From contig JAAXXI010000001.1 in NCBI GenBank assembly GCA_013334565.1, positions 62,001 through 126,000 on the forward strand: DNA of 64,000 nucleotides, in the 5' to 3' direction. Of this stretch, positions 1-9,423 are shown piece by piece; the stretch's first letter is position 1, and every line of letters starts with the position of its first letter. Position numbers and translations under genes: made by a program. The DNA comes from Chlorobiaceae bacterium (lineage in GTDB: Bacteria > Bacteroidota > Chlorobiia > Chlorobiales > Chlorobiaceae). The notes beneath the pieces are model-generated. The model did not search any database. It was not told where the DNA came from and saw only the letters and a program-made list of their open reading frames with translations.

Positions 1-616
1 GCACCGCGTGGTGGCGCTTTTTCAAGGCCACGAGCTTTTCAAGGTCGGCAAGGTCGCCGTCCATGCTGAATACGGATTCCGTGACGATGAACACCTGGCG
101 GTAACGGCCTTCCGCCGCGGCAAGAAGTTCCTCGAGATGGCCGTAATCCCGGTGCCTGTAGCGCTGAGACTGCGCTTCGGCGAGCCTCATGCCGTCAATG
201 ATGCTCGCATGGTTCAGTTTGTCGCTGAGAATGAGGTCGTGGCGGCCGCTCAAAGCCGGAAGGATGCCGATGTTGGCATGGTAACCGCTGTTGAAAACCA
301 GTGCAGCCTGTCGGCCGTAAAGCCTGGACAGCTCATTCTCGAGCTGAGTGTAGAGCGGATGGTTTCCCGTCAGGAGCCTCGAGGAGGAACTGGTCATGGA
401 ATAGCCCTTCGAACGGCACTCGTCGAGGTAACTGTCGAGAAGCTCACTGTCGTCGCCAATACCGAGGTAATCGTTCGAAGAGAGGTTGAGGAGCCGGCGG
501 CCGTCCAGTTCGAGGTACTTGCCCGTCCGTGCGGTAACCGGAGGCAGCGCCCTGAAACGATCCACCTTCCGAAGCTCCGAGAGCTCCCGCTCCATTCGTG
601 CCCTCAATTCGTGCAT
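1..616 (-). CDS. bioF: 8-amino-7-oxononanoate synthase, 3' end cut by window edge
   Basis: PLP enzyme that condenses pimeloyl-ACP (or -CoA) with L-alanine in the first committed step of biotin ring assembly; cytoplasmic. Only the first ~205 residues lie in the window. The translated start reads MHELRARMERELSELR, followed by LNLSSNDYLG, the Ser-rich stretch MTSSSSRLLTGNHPLY, a FNSGYHANIG loop and ESVFSMDGD, all typical of BioF in the alpha-oxoamine synthase family. The PLP-binding lysine would lie beyond position 1. The chosen ATG is 14 bases after the bioB stop and is preceded by a purine-rich CAGGTTACGGG. A second in-frame ATG 7 codons later is possible. Third gene of a birA-bioB-bioF transcription unit. 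Product identity is clear; truncation is due to the window only. Confidence 0.93.
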   Translation of the reverse strand, partial: MHELRARMERELSELRKVDRFRALPPVTARTGKYLELDGRRLLNLSSNDYLGIGDDSELLDSYLDECRSKGYSMTSSSSRLLTGNHPLYTQLENELSRLYGRQAALVFNSGYHANIGILPALSGRHDLILSDKLNHASIIDGMRLAEAQSQRYRHRDYGHLEELLAAAEGRYRQVFIVTESVFSMDGDLADLEKLVALKKRHHAV

Positions 617-630
617 CCCGTAACCTGCGT

Positions 631-1653
631 TCAATTGAAACAGGCTATCTGCTGGGCAAACCTGCGGTCTTCGGCAACATCCCGTCCTCTTGTCGTCAGG
701 TAGCCGCCCGTCAGGAATCCGTTCGCCCCGGAAAGCATGAGCAGGCCCTGGAAATCCTTCATGACCGTCTCCCTGCCAGCCGCGAACTTGATGATTTTAG
801 CGGGATGCGCGAGGCGGCAGATCGCGAAGGTTTTCACGATGTCCGTCAGGCAGACTGGCTCGTTGCGGGCAACCGGCGTACCCTCGATCGGCACAAGCAC
901 GTTGAGCGGAATGACGGTGACGTCGAGCTCCTGCAGGGCGAATATCATGTCGATGCGGTCGGACATGGTTTCGCCGACCCCCATGATGCCTCCGCAGCAG
1001 ACAGAAATACCGTTCTTCCTCAGCAGCCTGATCGTCTCGATGCGATCCCCGATGCCGTGCGTGTCGGAAATGAGCTCCCGGTAACGGTCCGGAGCTACCT
1101 GAATATTGATGTTGTAGTGGGCGATACCGTGCCGTGCAAGCTCGGCGGCTGTCTCCTCGCCGAGCACACCGAGCGACGCACAGACGTTCAGTCCGGGAAG
1201 TTCCGCATGCAGCCTGTCGATCATGGCGAGCAGGCGCCGGAATTCTCCGGACATCTTTTTGAAGCCGTACCCGCTCGTCACGATGCCGAAATGCGAAACG
1301 CCCTCCGCTACGGCATGCCGCGCTTCGATCAGGACCGACTCCTCGCTGACGAGATCGTAGACCTCGATGTTCGCATTGTTGTGTTTGGATTGCGCGCAGA
1401 AACGGCAGTTTTCCCCGCATATCCCCGATTTGGCGTTCATGATGGAGCACGCATGGAATTCGCCGGTTTCCGCTGGAGCACCATACCTGTTCCTTACCTT
1501 GTTTGCAAGGGAAGCGAGGTCGAGCACATGCTCCCCGGAAAGCCTTGAAAGCAGGAGAGCATCTTCCTTCCCGATAGGCTCTCCGGTTTCGAGGACACGA
1601 TATGCGGCGGCAAGCGCCGGATGGAGAAAGTTCATCTGATTTTCCTTGTTCAT
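631..1653 (-). CDS. bioB: Biotin synthase (radical SAM)
   Basis: Inserts sulfur into dethiobiotin using SAM radical chemistry, the last step of biotin synthesis. 340 residues, normal length. The radical-SAM cluster motif CGENCRFC is at residues 79-86. Conserved BioB segments follow: NVCASLGVL (~156), [11 protein letters not shown] (~219), [10 protein letters not shown] (~251) and AAGRE (~291). By eye-alignment with E. coli BioB the [2Fe-2S] ligands are only partly kept: C158 and C219 match Cys128 and Cys188. The Cys97 position is a glycine (HFGIV, ~123) and Arg260 is a lysine (K289). Extra cysteines occur at C69 and C220, and the usual YNHNLDT is YNINIQV. This suggests a different auxiliary cluster, as reported for BioB of strict anaerobes. 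The start overlaps the birA stop by 4 bases (ATGA). Confidence 0.95.
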   Translation of the reverse strand: MNKENQMNFLHPALAAAYRVLETGEPIGKEDALLLSRLSGEHVLDLASLANKVRNRYGAPAETGEFHACSIMNAKSGICGENCRFCAQSKHNNANIEVYDLVSEESVLIEARHAVAEGVSHFGIVTSGYGFKKMSGEFRRLLAMIDRLHAELPGLNVCASLGVLGEETAAELARHGIAHYNINIQVAPDRYRELISDTHGIGDRIETIRLLRKNGISVCCGGIMGVGETMSDRIDMIFALQELDVTVIPLNVLVPIEGTPVARNEPVCLTDIVKTFAICRLAHPAKIIKFAAGRETVMKDFQGLLMLSGANGFLTGGYLTTRGRDVAEDRRFAQQIACFN

Positions 1654-2636
1654 GGTTGTTCTTTTCTGATATGGGCCTCCCCGGAGGCGACAAAAAGCGG
1701 GCGACCGTCCGCGCCAAGAAGGATAAGCTCCCCTCCCGGGGCAATTCCCGCCACTTTTCCCCGGATGGTCTGCCTGTGCTGATCCACAGCCACCTCCCTG
1801 GCGTTGAGGTACGAATGCTCTTCAAGGTACGGCACGATGAACGAGAGGTCGTCCTTTGAGAGCCATTCGCGATAGAGCGGTTCGAAATGGTTCAGTACTC
1901 CCGCGAGCAGTTCCGGCCGGCAAACAGCACCTCCCGTTTCCAGGGCAAGCGAGGTTGCCATGTGCTGCAGTTCAGGTGAAAAACCTGACTGGTTCACGTT
2001 GATGCCGACACCGACAATCACAAAATGGGTCAGGTCGGGCTCGGACTGCATTTCGCACAGAACACCGCACACTTTGCGGTCGTTCAGGAGAATGTCGTTC
2101 GGCCATTTCACCTTCGTCCGTGCGCCGGGAACATGCCTGACAAGCGCCCGGTGGATTGCCGCCGCGACAAGCAGGGTGAGCTGGGGAATACGGACCGACG
2201 GGAGTTCAGGGCGAAGGATGAAGGAAAAATAGAGATTGACGCCCGGCGGGGAGCTCCAGCTCCTTCCCATCCTGCCCCTGCCGCCCGTCTGGGCATCGGC
2301 CGCGACCACGGTGCCTTCGGGGGCGCCTTCCTGGGCAAGTGCTTTTGCGATCTGGTTGGTGGAAACCGCTTCGTGCCGGAAAATGAAGTTTCTGCCCAGG
2401 CTGCCGGTTTCGAGGAACATGCCGACCTCGGCACGCACCGGCTTTCCGGAAAGCCCAGCCATTCGATATCCCCGGCCGGTCACTGCTTCGATGAGGTAGC
2501 CCTCGTCCCGAAGCAGGCCGACATGCTTCCACACAGCGCTTCTGGTAATTGAAAATTCACGGCACAGTTCTTCGCCCGATATGAATGAAACGGACCTGCA
2601 GAGCGTGTCGAGAATTCCGGCTGTGACTTCGTTCAT
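1650..2636 (-). CDS. birA: Bifunctional biotin--protein ligase / biotin operon repressor
   Basis: Activates biotin with ATP to biotinyl-AMP and transfers it to the biotin carrier protein; the biotinyl-AMP-bound dimer also represses transcription. 328 residues. The N-terminal ~60 residues form a winged helix-turn-helix ([20 protein letters not shown]). The catalytic domain shows [10 protein letters not shown] (~117-126), [11 protein letters not shown] (~174) and GVGINVNQ. The C-terminal ~50 residues form the SH3-like domain. The presence of the HTH makes this the regulatory (class II) type. First gene of birA-bioB-bioF, with a 4-base overlap into bioB. A BirA-box-like inverted repeat lies 41-72 bases upstream, implying autoregulation. 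Confidence 0.95.
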   Translation of the reverse strand: MNEVTAGILDTLCRSVSFISGEELCREFSITRSAVWKHVGLLRDEGYLIEAVTGRGYRMAGLSGKPVRAEVGMFLETGSLGRNFIFRHEAVSTNQIAKALAQEGAPEGTVVAADAQTGGRGRMGRSWSSPPGVNLYFSFILRPELPSVRIPQLTLLVAAAIHRALVRHVPGARTKVKWPNDILLNDRKVCGVLCEMQSEPDLTHFVIVGVGINVNQSGFSPELQHMATSLALETGGAVCRPELLAGVLNHFEPLYREWLSKDDLSFIVPYLEEHSYLNAREVAVDQHRQTIRGKVAGIAPGGELILLGADGRPLFVASGEAHIRKEQP

Positions 2637-2676
2637 GTTCCCGCAGAGAGACGTTGCGGCACCCGCCGCCTGAAAA

Positions 2677-2708
2677 TTGTAAACCTGAATTTATGGCGAG
2701 GTTGACAA
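2677..2708. promoter_or_regulatory. BirA operator (biotin box)
   Basis: Inverted repeat TTGTAAACC (2677-2685), 14-base spacer, GGTTGACAA (2700-2708). This fits the known BirA site pattern TTGTAAACC-N(14-16)-GGTTTACAA with one mismatch. It sits just upstream of birA, whose product has the DNA-binding domain, so the operon is probably self-regulated by biotin supply. Confidence 0.8.
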
Positions 2709-2717
2709 CTATGCAAT

Positions 2718-2740
2718 AAAAAAACGCGCCGGAGCGCGCC
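2718..2740 (-). terminator. Rho-independent terminator of the amidase gene
   Basis: On the minus strand a GC stem (arms 2725-2729 and 2734-2738, tetraloop between) is followed directly by a run of seven T. It lies about 20 bases after the amidase stop and separates that gene from the biotin operon. Confidence 0.8.
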
Positions 2741-2760
2741 TTTTGTTGCGATGCCGGCAT

Positions 2761-4536
2761 TCAAGGCTTCTGCCCCATCGCCGCCATGGTCGAAGTTTCA
2801 TAGTTGCGGCGATAAGACTGGATCCCTTTGAAAATTGCCCAGGCAAGCCGGGACTGCACCTCACGGCTGCGCAGCAGCTCTTCTTCGCGGGGGTTCGAAA
2901 GATAGCCCACCTCGACCAGCGCACTGGGCATGGAAGGGGTCCACAATACCATGAAGCCTGCCTGTCTTACCCCCCTCGAACTGACCGCACGTTGCTCATC
3001 CGGGGTGAGGATATCCTGGGCGAGGCTGGTTGACTGCTTGACGAAAGCGCTCTGCGCCATACTGCTCATGATGAGGTATTCTTCGGAAAACCCCTTGTAC
3101 TGCTCCCGATAATCGGATTCCTGCCGGATAACGGCATTTTCCATCATTGCCACATCGAGTGATGCTTTGGTTTTGTGGGGACCGAGTATGTAGACCTCGG
3201 AACCGCGTGCGGAAGGGTTCGGGCTGGAGTTGCAGTGGACGCTGAGGAAGAGTTTCCCGCTGTTCCGGTTGGCGATGCGGCCCCTCTCATGCAGCGGAAT
3301 GAAGGTATCGTCATCCCTGGTGTAGATCACTTTGACTTCAGGCCACTGCTGCCGGATATAGTTGCCGATATCGTGAACGATATTGATGGTGACGTCCTTC
3401 TCCCTGGTGCCGGTCACGCCGATCGCCCCGGGGTCCTTGCCGCCGTGGCCGGCATCGAGCACGATGGTGTCGAACTTCCATTTTTCGATGTCACGGCTTA
3501 TGACCTTTTCGATCTGCCGCTGTTTTTCCCTTCTGTGGATCTCCTCGACATTGGCATCGTAACGGACATAGATCACGTAACGTCTGTTCTTTTCATCCCT
3601 GGTAAGCTCGATAGACCTGATCACGTAAGCCCGGTTGTCGAGCGACAGGGTGAGCTGCACGCCGCCGCCTTCGAACTTTTTCGGGGTGATCGACTTGACC
3701 ACACCTCCGCTGTAGATTTTCGACAGTGCACGAAGGTCGCAGGCAGCCTTTTCCATCGAGAAATAGGCATACCCTTCCGAGTCGGGTTTCAGCAGCGATG
3801 CCTGAGCGAGCGGCCCCGATGCCTGAACCGTGATGATCGCGCCGTTCGCGCGGTTGTTCACATCGACGCCGGTGATCTGCATCATCTCAGGTTGTGCCTG
3901 AACATCTGCGGCAGGGGGCGGTGTCGGTCCCTGTCCCGGAAGGGGCGGCGGCAAAACGGGTGCGGTTTCGGGTTCGGCGACGACGATGCCTGTCGCTTCC
4001 GCTTTTTCGCTGTTACGGCGGCCGTCGAACCTTGCGCTTATCTTTTCAAGCGACGGATTGAAGGTTATCTCCCTGTCGAGCCAGAGTTCGAAAAGCCTGC
4101 ATGCGTCGGCAACCGGAAGAAACAGGCGGTTGCCTCTTGCCGTAACCGGGGAACGGACCTGGATGACCCGCCTGGGCAGGTCCGGGTCCCTTGAAACGAT
4201 GCGTGCGAAATTGCTGCCCCCGAGAAGCGTGCAGAGGCTGCCAGGCACGCCGAGGGTCTCGTCGATGACCAGCGATCCCTGTTCCCTGCGGGAAATCAGC
4301 CGAAGGGACCTCGCGAAGGATTCGATATCCACCGAGAGGTTGCTGCCGCTTTTCATGGAAAGAACCCCGATGACATAACCCTGGTTGTACCCGGTGGTAA
4401 CGACAAGCGGCACCTTCGTTTCCCCGGGATATCCGGGCTGAGCCGCACCGAGCGGCACGGCGGGAAGAAGCAGGAAAACGGCGAAAGCAAGGACGATCGA
4501 ACGGTAACGCAAACCATGCATCATGGAGGACATCAT
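2761..4536 (-). CDS. N-acetylmuramoyl-L-alanine amidase, AmiC-like
   Basis: Zinc amidase that cleaves the stem peptide from MurNAc in peptidoglycan, acting in the periplasm. 591 residues. A signal peptide is seen in the first ~32 residues (hydrophobic SIVLAFAVFLLLPAVPLGAA). A beta-rich N-terminal region (~40-170) resembles the copper-amine-oxidase-like or AMIN-type domains that target such enzymes. A Pro-rich linker sits near 190-215, and a second beta-rich segment spans ~220-330. The Amidase_3 domain fills the last ~230 residues with DAGHGGKDPGA, the glutamate in GTREKD, SVHCNS and EVGYLSN, giving the zinc ligands and catalytic acid. Monocistronic with its own terminator and divergent from topA. 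Several ATGs are clustered at the start (MMSSMM), so the exact start is uncertain by a few codons. Confidence 0.9.
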   Translation of the reverse strand: MMSSMMHGLRYRSIVLAFAVFLLLPAVPLGAAQPGYPGETKVPLVVTTGYNQGYVIGVLSMKSGSNLSVDIESFARSLRLISRREQGSLVIDETLGVPGSLCTLLGGSNFARIVSRDPDLPRRVIQVRSPVTARGNRLFLPVADACRLFELWLDREITFNPSLEKISARFDGRRNSEKAEATGIVVAEPETAPVLPPPLPGQGPTPPPAADVQAQPEMMQITGVDVNNRANGAIITVQASGPLAQASLLKPDSEGYAYFSMEKAACDLRALSKIYSGGVVKSITPKKFEGGGVQLTLSLDNRAYVIRSIELTRDEKNRRYVIYVRYDANVEEIHRREKQRQIEKVISRDIEKWKFDTIVLDAGHGGKDPGAIGVTGTREKDVTINIVHDIGNYIRQQWPEVKVIYTRDDDTFIPLHERGRIANRNSGKLFLSVHCNSSPNPSARGSEVYILGPHKTKASLDVAMMENAVIRQESDYREQYKGFSEEYLIMSSMAQSAFVKQSTSLAQDILTPDEQRAVSSRGVRQAGFMVLWTPSMPSALVEVGYLSNPREEELLRSREVQSRLAWAIFKGIQSYRRNYETSTMAAMGQKP

Positions 4537-4898
4537 TGTCAGGTACAGTTTATCTTCATCGTTCAGTGAACATGAATGCGAGGGAAATGTTCAGTCCGGC
4601 CCCTCTGTTTTTCAATGCCGAAGCCCGGTTGCGGGATTGTCCCGGCAGACCGGTTTTCATTGCGCCTTGCGCAAATTCTTCCCATAACAGTCTTCAGAGG
4701 TTACCGGCAGATAAAATTAAAATACATTTTTTTCAGTGCCGCTCTAACCGGTATTTGTGAAAGGGGCTGCAACTTCCGAACGGTTTCGCCGGCAGCGCGA
4801 AGGACAGGGAAAATTTGTTTTTTTCGCTTCAACACCTATCTTTTTCAAAATTTTACACTCAGGCATTTCTTCTACCGACTTTCAACAGGGACCGACCA
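4537..4898. other. Divergent intergenic region, no gene seen
   Basis: 362 bases between the amidase and topA starts. Short open frames here show no recognisable protein. The stretch AAAATTAAAATACATTTTTTTC near 4715-4737 is AT-rich and could hold promoters. No riboswitch or RNA structure was recognised. Confidence 0.5.
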
Positions 4899-7295
4899 AT
4901 GGCTGCACCATCATCAACACCATCCGCCAGGAACAGGACCCTGGTTGTCGTCGAGTCTCCGTCGAAGGCAAAAACCATCAATAAATATCTCGGGGACAAA
5001 TACACGGTCTTCGCTTCGGTAGGGCACATCAAGGACCTGCCGAAAAAAGAGATCGGCCTCGATTTCGACAGGCATTACGAACCCCGCTACGAAATTATTG
5101 CCGGAAAGGAAAAAGTCGTCAGGCAGATCAAAAAGCTTGCCTCCGAAGCGGATGAGATCCTGATCGCAACAGACCCTGACCGCGAAGGAGAAGCGATCGC
5201 CTGGCACATCGCCAACGAAATCGGGCCGGTTAAAAAGCCGGTATCGAGGGTCCTGTTCAATGAAATCACCAACAACGCAATCAGGGCGGCCATCCAGGAA
5301 CCGAGGCAGATCGATTACCGTCTGGTGCGATCACAGCAGACCCGGCAGGGGCTCGATAAAATCGTGGGTTACAAGATCAGCCCGTTCCTCTGGAACGTGG
5401 TCCTGCGCGGCCTCTCGGCAGGCAGGGTGCAATCGGTCGCGCTCCGGCTCATCTGCGAACGTGAAGCCGAGATAAACAATTTTCAGGTCAGGGAATACTG
5501 GACCATCGCCGGCGATTTCCAGGCACCCTCGGGAGAACCTTTCAGGACGAAGCTCGTCCTGCTCGGCGGAGAGAAACCGGAAATCGGCAATCAGGCCGAA
5601 GCGGAAGCGATCGCGGCGCAGATCGGAACGTGCAGGTTTTCCGTTGCCGATATCGTGCCCCGCATCCAGCAGCGAAGACCGCCCGTCGCCTTCACCACGT
5701 CGCTGCTCCAGCAGGCGGCATCGAACCAGCTCGGTTTCGGATCGAAAAAAACCATGAGCCTCGCCCAGCAGCTTTATGAAGGTATCGATCTCGGTCCGGA
5801 AGGCGCAACAGGCCTGATCACCTACATGAGGACCGACTCGACCCGTATCGGCAACGAAGCCGCTGCCCATGCGAGGGAGTTCATCGGCAAGGAGTTCGGA
5901 AAGGATTATATCGGACATGGGGGCTCTTCCCGCCAGGGCAAGAACGCGCAGGACGCGCACGAAGCCATACGGCCCACCTCAGTCGCACGCAGGCCGGAAC
6001 TGGTCGCACGCTTCCTCTCGAACGACCAGTTCCGGCTGTACGAGCTGATCTGGAAGCGCTTCGTCGCATCGATGATGGCCCCGGCAAAAATCGAACAGAC
6101 CAGGGTCGATGTGGGCGAACCCTCCTCGAAGTTCCTCTTCAGGGCAACGGGCAGCAGGGTCCTTTTCCCCGGCTTCATGCGCGTCTACGACGACCAGCGG
6201 GAGCTCGACTACGAAGCCCAGTCTTCGACAAAGGAAGATGTCGAGAAGGAGCAGAATGTCCAGCTTCCGGAAAAACTCGCTGTGCGCGATCCGCTGAAAC
6301 TCGAAAACATCGACAGCAGGCAGAGCTTTACCCGCCCTCCTGCACGATACTCCGAAGCGAGCCTCGTCAAGGACCTCGACAACTACGGCATCGGCCGCCC
6401 GTCCACCTACGCATCGATTTTTTCCACGCTCCAGGAACGGCGCTATGTCGAGCTTGAAAAAAAGAAGATCATCCCGACCGAGCTCGGCAAGGACGTCTCG
6501 CTCATCCTCGTCGCAAATTTCCCGGACCTTTTCAACGTCGGTTTCACGGCTTACATGGAAAACGAGCTCGACAAGGTTGCAACCGGTGAAGACGAGTATG
6601 AAAAAGTGCTCGACAGTTTCTACAAACCTCTCGAAACCGCCCTCAGCCTTCGCAAAAACGACCCGCTGATTCCGCAGAACAGCGAAACCGAGACCTGCGA
6701 TAAATGTGGCAAGGGAAAGATGATCATCAAATGGACGGCAAGCGGGAAGTTCCTGGGCTGTTCGTGCTACCCGAAATGCAAGAACATCAAGGCGCTCAGC
6801 TCCAGCAAGGCAAAGCCCACCGACACCGGGGTGCTCTGCCCGGCCTGCGGGGAAGGGCACATGCTCCTGCGGAAAGGAAGGCTCGGACCATTCCTCGCAT
6901 GCTCGAACTATCCGAAGTGCAACACCCTGCTGAACCTCAACAAACAGCGCCACATCGAACCCATGAAAACCCCGCCGGTGCAGACCGACATCGCCTGCCC
7001 GAAATGCGGCGCGCCACTCTACCTGAGAAGCGGCAAACGGGGGCTCTGGCTCGGCTGTTCGAAATTCCCGAAATGCAGGGGCCGCCTCGCCTGGGGGACG
7101 CTCGAGGAGAAGGTCCAGACCCATTGGGAAACGGTGATGGAAAAGCACCGCAGTGAACATCCGGAAGTGACGCTGAGGATGACCGACGGCAAACCGGTGC
7201 CCATGAACATCTCCGTGGACGATATCATCCATAGGGCGGAAGAGAGCGGGCTGGTGTCATCCCCCGTCAGCGAGGGCTCTGAAATCACTGCATGA
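4899..7295 (+). CDS. topA: DNA topoisomerase I
   Basis: Type IA topoisomerase that relaxes negative supercoils through a 5'-phosphotyrosine intermediate. 798 residues from the chosen ATG (MAAPSSTPSARNR), which has an AGGG about 9 bases upstream. The frame stays open 84 bases further upstream, but those residues do not look like TopA. The Toprim domain begins with LVVVESPSKAKTI (~16) and includes DPDREGEAIAWH. The catalytic tyrosine is Y309 in TYMRTDSTR. GIGRPSTYA marks the core end. Three C-terminal C4 zinc ribbons are seen (CDKCGKGK, CPACGEGH and CPKCGAPL, each followed by C..YPKC or C..FPKC). The 3' end overlaps the convergent feoB by 11 bases. Confidence 0.97.
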   Translation: MAAPSSTPSARNRTLVVVESPSKAKTINKYLGDKYTVFASVGHIKDLPKKEIGLDFDRHYEPRYEIIAGKEKVVRQIKKLASEADEILIATDPDREGEAIAWHIANEIGPVKKPVSRVLFNEITNNAIRAAIQEPRQIDYRLVRSQQTRQGLDKIVGYKISPFLWNVVLRGLSAGRVQSVALRLICEREAEINNFQVREYWTIAGDFQAPSGEPFRTKLVLLGGEKPEIGNQAEAEAIAAQIGTCRFSVADIVPRIQQRRPPVAFTTSLLQQAASNQLGFGSKKTMSLAQQLYEGIDLGPEGATGLITYMRTDSTRIGNEAAAHAREFIGKEFGKDYIGHGGSSRQGKNAQDAHEAIRPTSVARRPELVARFLSNDQFRLYELIWKRFVASMMAPAKIEQTRVDVGEPSSKFLFRATGSRVLFPGFMRVYDDQRELDYEAQSSTKEDVEKEQNVQLPEKLAVRDPLKLENIDSRQSFTRPPARYSEASLVKDLDNYGIGRPSTYASIFSTLQERRYVELEKKKIIPTELGKDVSLILVANFPDLFNVGFTAYMENELDKVATGEDEYEKVLDSFYKPLETALSLRKNDPLIPQNSETETCDKCGKGKMIIKWTASGKFLGCSCYPKCKNIKALSSSKAKPTDTGVLCPACGEGHMLLRKGRLGPFLACSNYPKCNTLLNLNKQRHIEPMKTPPVQTDIACPKCGAPLYLRSGKRGLWLGCSKFPKCRGRLAWGTLEEKVQTHWETVMEKHRSEHPEVTLRMTDGKPVPMNISVDDIIHRAEESGLVSSPVSEGSEITA

Positions 7296-9423
7296 GCAGC
7301 GCAAGCCTGTAGGCGATGAAAGACAGTATCCAGGCCATGCTCAGGGAGTATGCCGAGTAGATCGCCACAGGCTTCCAATGCCCGACCTCCTTTTTCATCA
7401 CACCGATCGTCGCCACACACGGCAGGTAAAGCAGGACGAAAACCATCAGGCTCAATGCCGTCGCCCGGCTGAATGCCGGATCGCTTCTCAGGATCATCGA
7501 AAGCTCAGGATGATCCGCCCCCCCCTTCCCGATGGAAAAGATGGTCCCCAGCGTCGAAACGACAACTTCCTTGGCGCTGAGACCGGTCACCAGCGCGATG
7601 CCGATCCGCCAGTCGAACCCGAGCGGCCTGATGAGCGGTTCGAGCAGTTTACCTGCCCTTCCGGCAACGGAATATTCAAGCTGCTCCGCCCTCGTTCGAG
7701 ATCCAAGTTCCTGCAGACGCAACGTTTTTTCACTTTCGGCAAGTGCGCTTCCCTGTATGCGCACCGTTTCCGTCGCCAGCTTCCGGTCAAGCTCCGGCTG
7801 CCGGGGATAGTTGCTTGCCGCCCAGATGACGACAACTGCGCCGAGGATCAGGGTGCCCGCTTTTTTCACGTACATCAGCGCTTTCATCCTCGCCTGAAAA
7901 AATACCGAGGAAAATGTCGGCCAGCGGTAAGGCGGCAGCTCCATGACGAAAGGTTCCGAATCGGCTTTCAGCACGGTCGATTTCAGCAGTTTCGCAGTCA
8001 GCAGGCCGACGGCGATGCCCAGCAGATAGATGCCGAACATGACGTTGGCCGCTTCACGGGGAGCGAAGAATGCCCCGCAGAGAAGAATATAGAGCGGCAG
8101 TTTAGCCCCGCAGCTCATGAAGGGAATGATCATGATGGTCGCGATCCTGTCGGAACGGTTCTTCAGGGTCCTTGTAGCCATGATGGCCGGAATGGAGCAA
8201 CCGAATCCGGTCACCATGGGAATGAAAGACTTGCCGTGAAGACCGAAACGGTGCATCACCCGGTCGATCACGAATGCTGCCCTGGCCATGTAGCCGGAAG
8301 CTTCGAGGAACGACAGCCCGATGAAAAGCAGCACGATATTGGGCACGAAAATGAGAACGCCGCCCACCCCTGACAGAATACCGTCGATGAGCACCGAACG
8401 GAGCAGATCGTTCCTGATGAGCGGGGCAAGGAGCGCCGCCGCATTTGTAAACAGCCATTCGAGCGCGTCCATCAGCGGAGCGCCGAGCGTGAACGTCCCC
8501 TGGAAAATCGTCCAGACGACCAGCAGAAAGACCGGAAGGCCGAGCACCCTGTTGAGCACGATCATATCGATATAATCGGTGACGGAGGCTTTCTTCCTCT
8601 CCGGCTGCCGCACGCACTCCTGCATGGCGCCCCGGATAAATGCGTGGCGGTCTTCGGATATCAGCTCTTCAGGATCGGCATCGTACAACCGTTCCGTCTC
8701 CCTCATCGTATCCAGCAGCGCAAGTTCGGCTTTCACCCATACCGGGTGTTTCTGCACCTCATGGTACACTTCGCGGTCGTTTTCAAGAAGTTTCACGGCA
8801 AGCCATCGAGGATTGTAAGCCCCGAGTTCCTTTTCCGTTTCCAGAATGCCTTCGATCCTGCCGATCCGGATCTCGAGCTCATCACGGTAGTAGAGTTTGT
8901 TCCTGCGGATTTCGATATCCTTCCGGGAAACCCTGATGATATGGTCCAGCAGCTTTTCAATTCCGATATTCTTTTTTGCGGACACCGGCACGATGTGGCA
9001 GCCAAGCAGTTTCTGGAGGTACTTCGTGTCGATGGAAATCCCTTTTTCCTGAACTTCGTCGATCATGTTGAGCGCGACGAGGAAATCGACCTCAAGCTCC
9101 ATGAGCTGGGTGGTGAACAGCAGGTTCCGTTCCAGGTTGGGCCCTTCGATAACATTGACCACAACATCGGGCCGTTCCCTGATCAGGTATTGCCTCGCGA
9201 CGATCTCTTCAGGAGAGTATGGCGTTAGCGAATAGGTGCCGGGCAGATCGACAAAAGTGATCCTGTACCCTTTGTATTCGAGGTCACCCTCGTGTTTTTC
9301 GACGGTAACGCCGGGAAAATTTCCGACTTTCTGGTGAGAACCTGTCAGAAGGTTGAACAAGGAGGATTTACCGCAGTTAGGGTTTCCGGCAAGGGCGACC
9401 CGGATCTCCCGTTCCGCGCTCAT
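7285..9423 (-). CDS. feoB: Ferrous iron transporter B
   Basis: GTP-dependent Fe(II) uptake permease of the inner membrane. 712 residues from MSAEREIRVALAGNPNCGKSS; the ATG overlaps the feoA stop by 4 bases, which decides the start over in-frame upstream codons. N-terminal G domain: G1 GNPNCGKSS, G2 region FPGVTVEK, G3 DLPGTYSL, G4 NMID. A helical GDI segment follows (~170-270), then a membrane domain with two Gate motifs (SFLEASGYMARAAFVIDR, VTGFGCSIPA; SAKEVVVSTLG) and about 8-10 hydrophobic helices. Essential for an anaerobe rich in Fe-S and haem proteins. The 3' end overlaps topA. Confidence 0.96.
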   Translation of the reverse strand: MSAEREIRVALAGNPNCGKSSLFNLLTGSHQKVGNFPGVTVEKHEGDLEYKGYRITFVDLPGTYSLTPYSPEEIVARQYLIRERPDVVVNVIEGPNLERNLLFTTQLMELEVDFLVALNMIDEVQEKGISIDTKYLQKLLGCHIVPVSAKKNIGIEKLLDHIIRVSRKDIEIRRNKLYYRDELEIRIGRIEGILETEKELGAYNPRWLAVKLLENDREVYHEVQKHPVWVKAELALLDTMRETERLYDADPEELISEDRHAFIRGAMQECVRQPERKKASVTDYIDMIVLNRVLGLPVFLLVVWTIFQGTFTLGAPLMDALEWLFTNAAALLAPLIRNDLLRSVLIDGILSGVGGVLIFVPNIVLLFIGLSFLEASGYMARAAFVIDRVMHRFGLHGKSFIPMVTGFGCSIPAIMATRTLKNRSDRIATIMIIPFMSCGAKLPLYILLCGAFFAPREAANVMFGIYLLGIAVGLLTAKLLKSTVLKADSEPFVMELPPYRWPTFSSVFFQARMKALMYVKKAGTLILGAVVVIWAASNYPRQPELDRKLATETVRIQGSALAESEKTLRLQELGSRTRAEQLEYSVAGRAGKLLEPLIRPLGFDWRIGIALVTGLSAKEVVVSTLGTIFSIGKGGADHPELSMILRSDPAFSRATALSLMVFVLLYLPCVATIGVMKKEVGHWKPVAIYSAYSLSMAWILSFIAYRLALLMQ

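Noticed and set aside
5979-7232. Long open frame (417 codons) on the minus strand inside topA
   Set aside because: It is antisense to the clear topA frame, with low-complexity composition and no family features; an effect of high-GC codon use.
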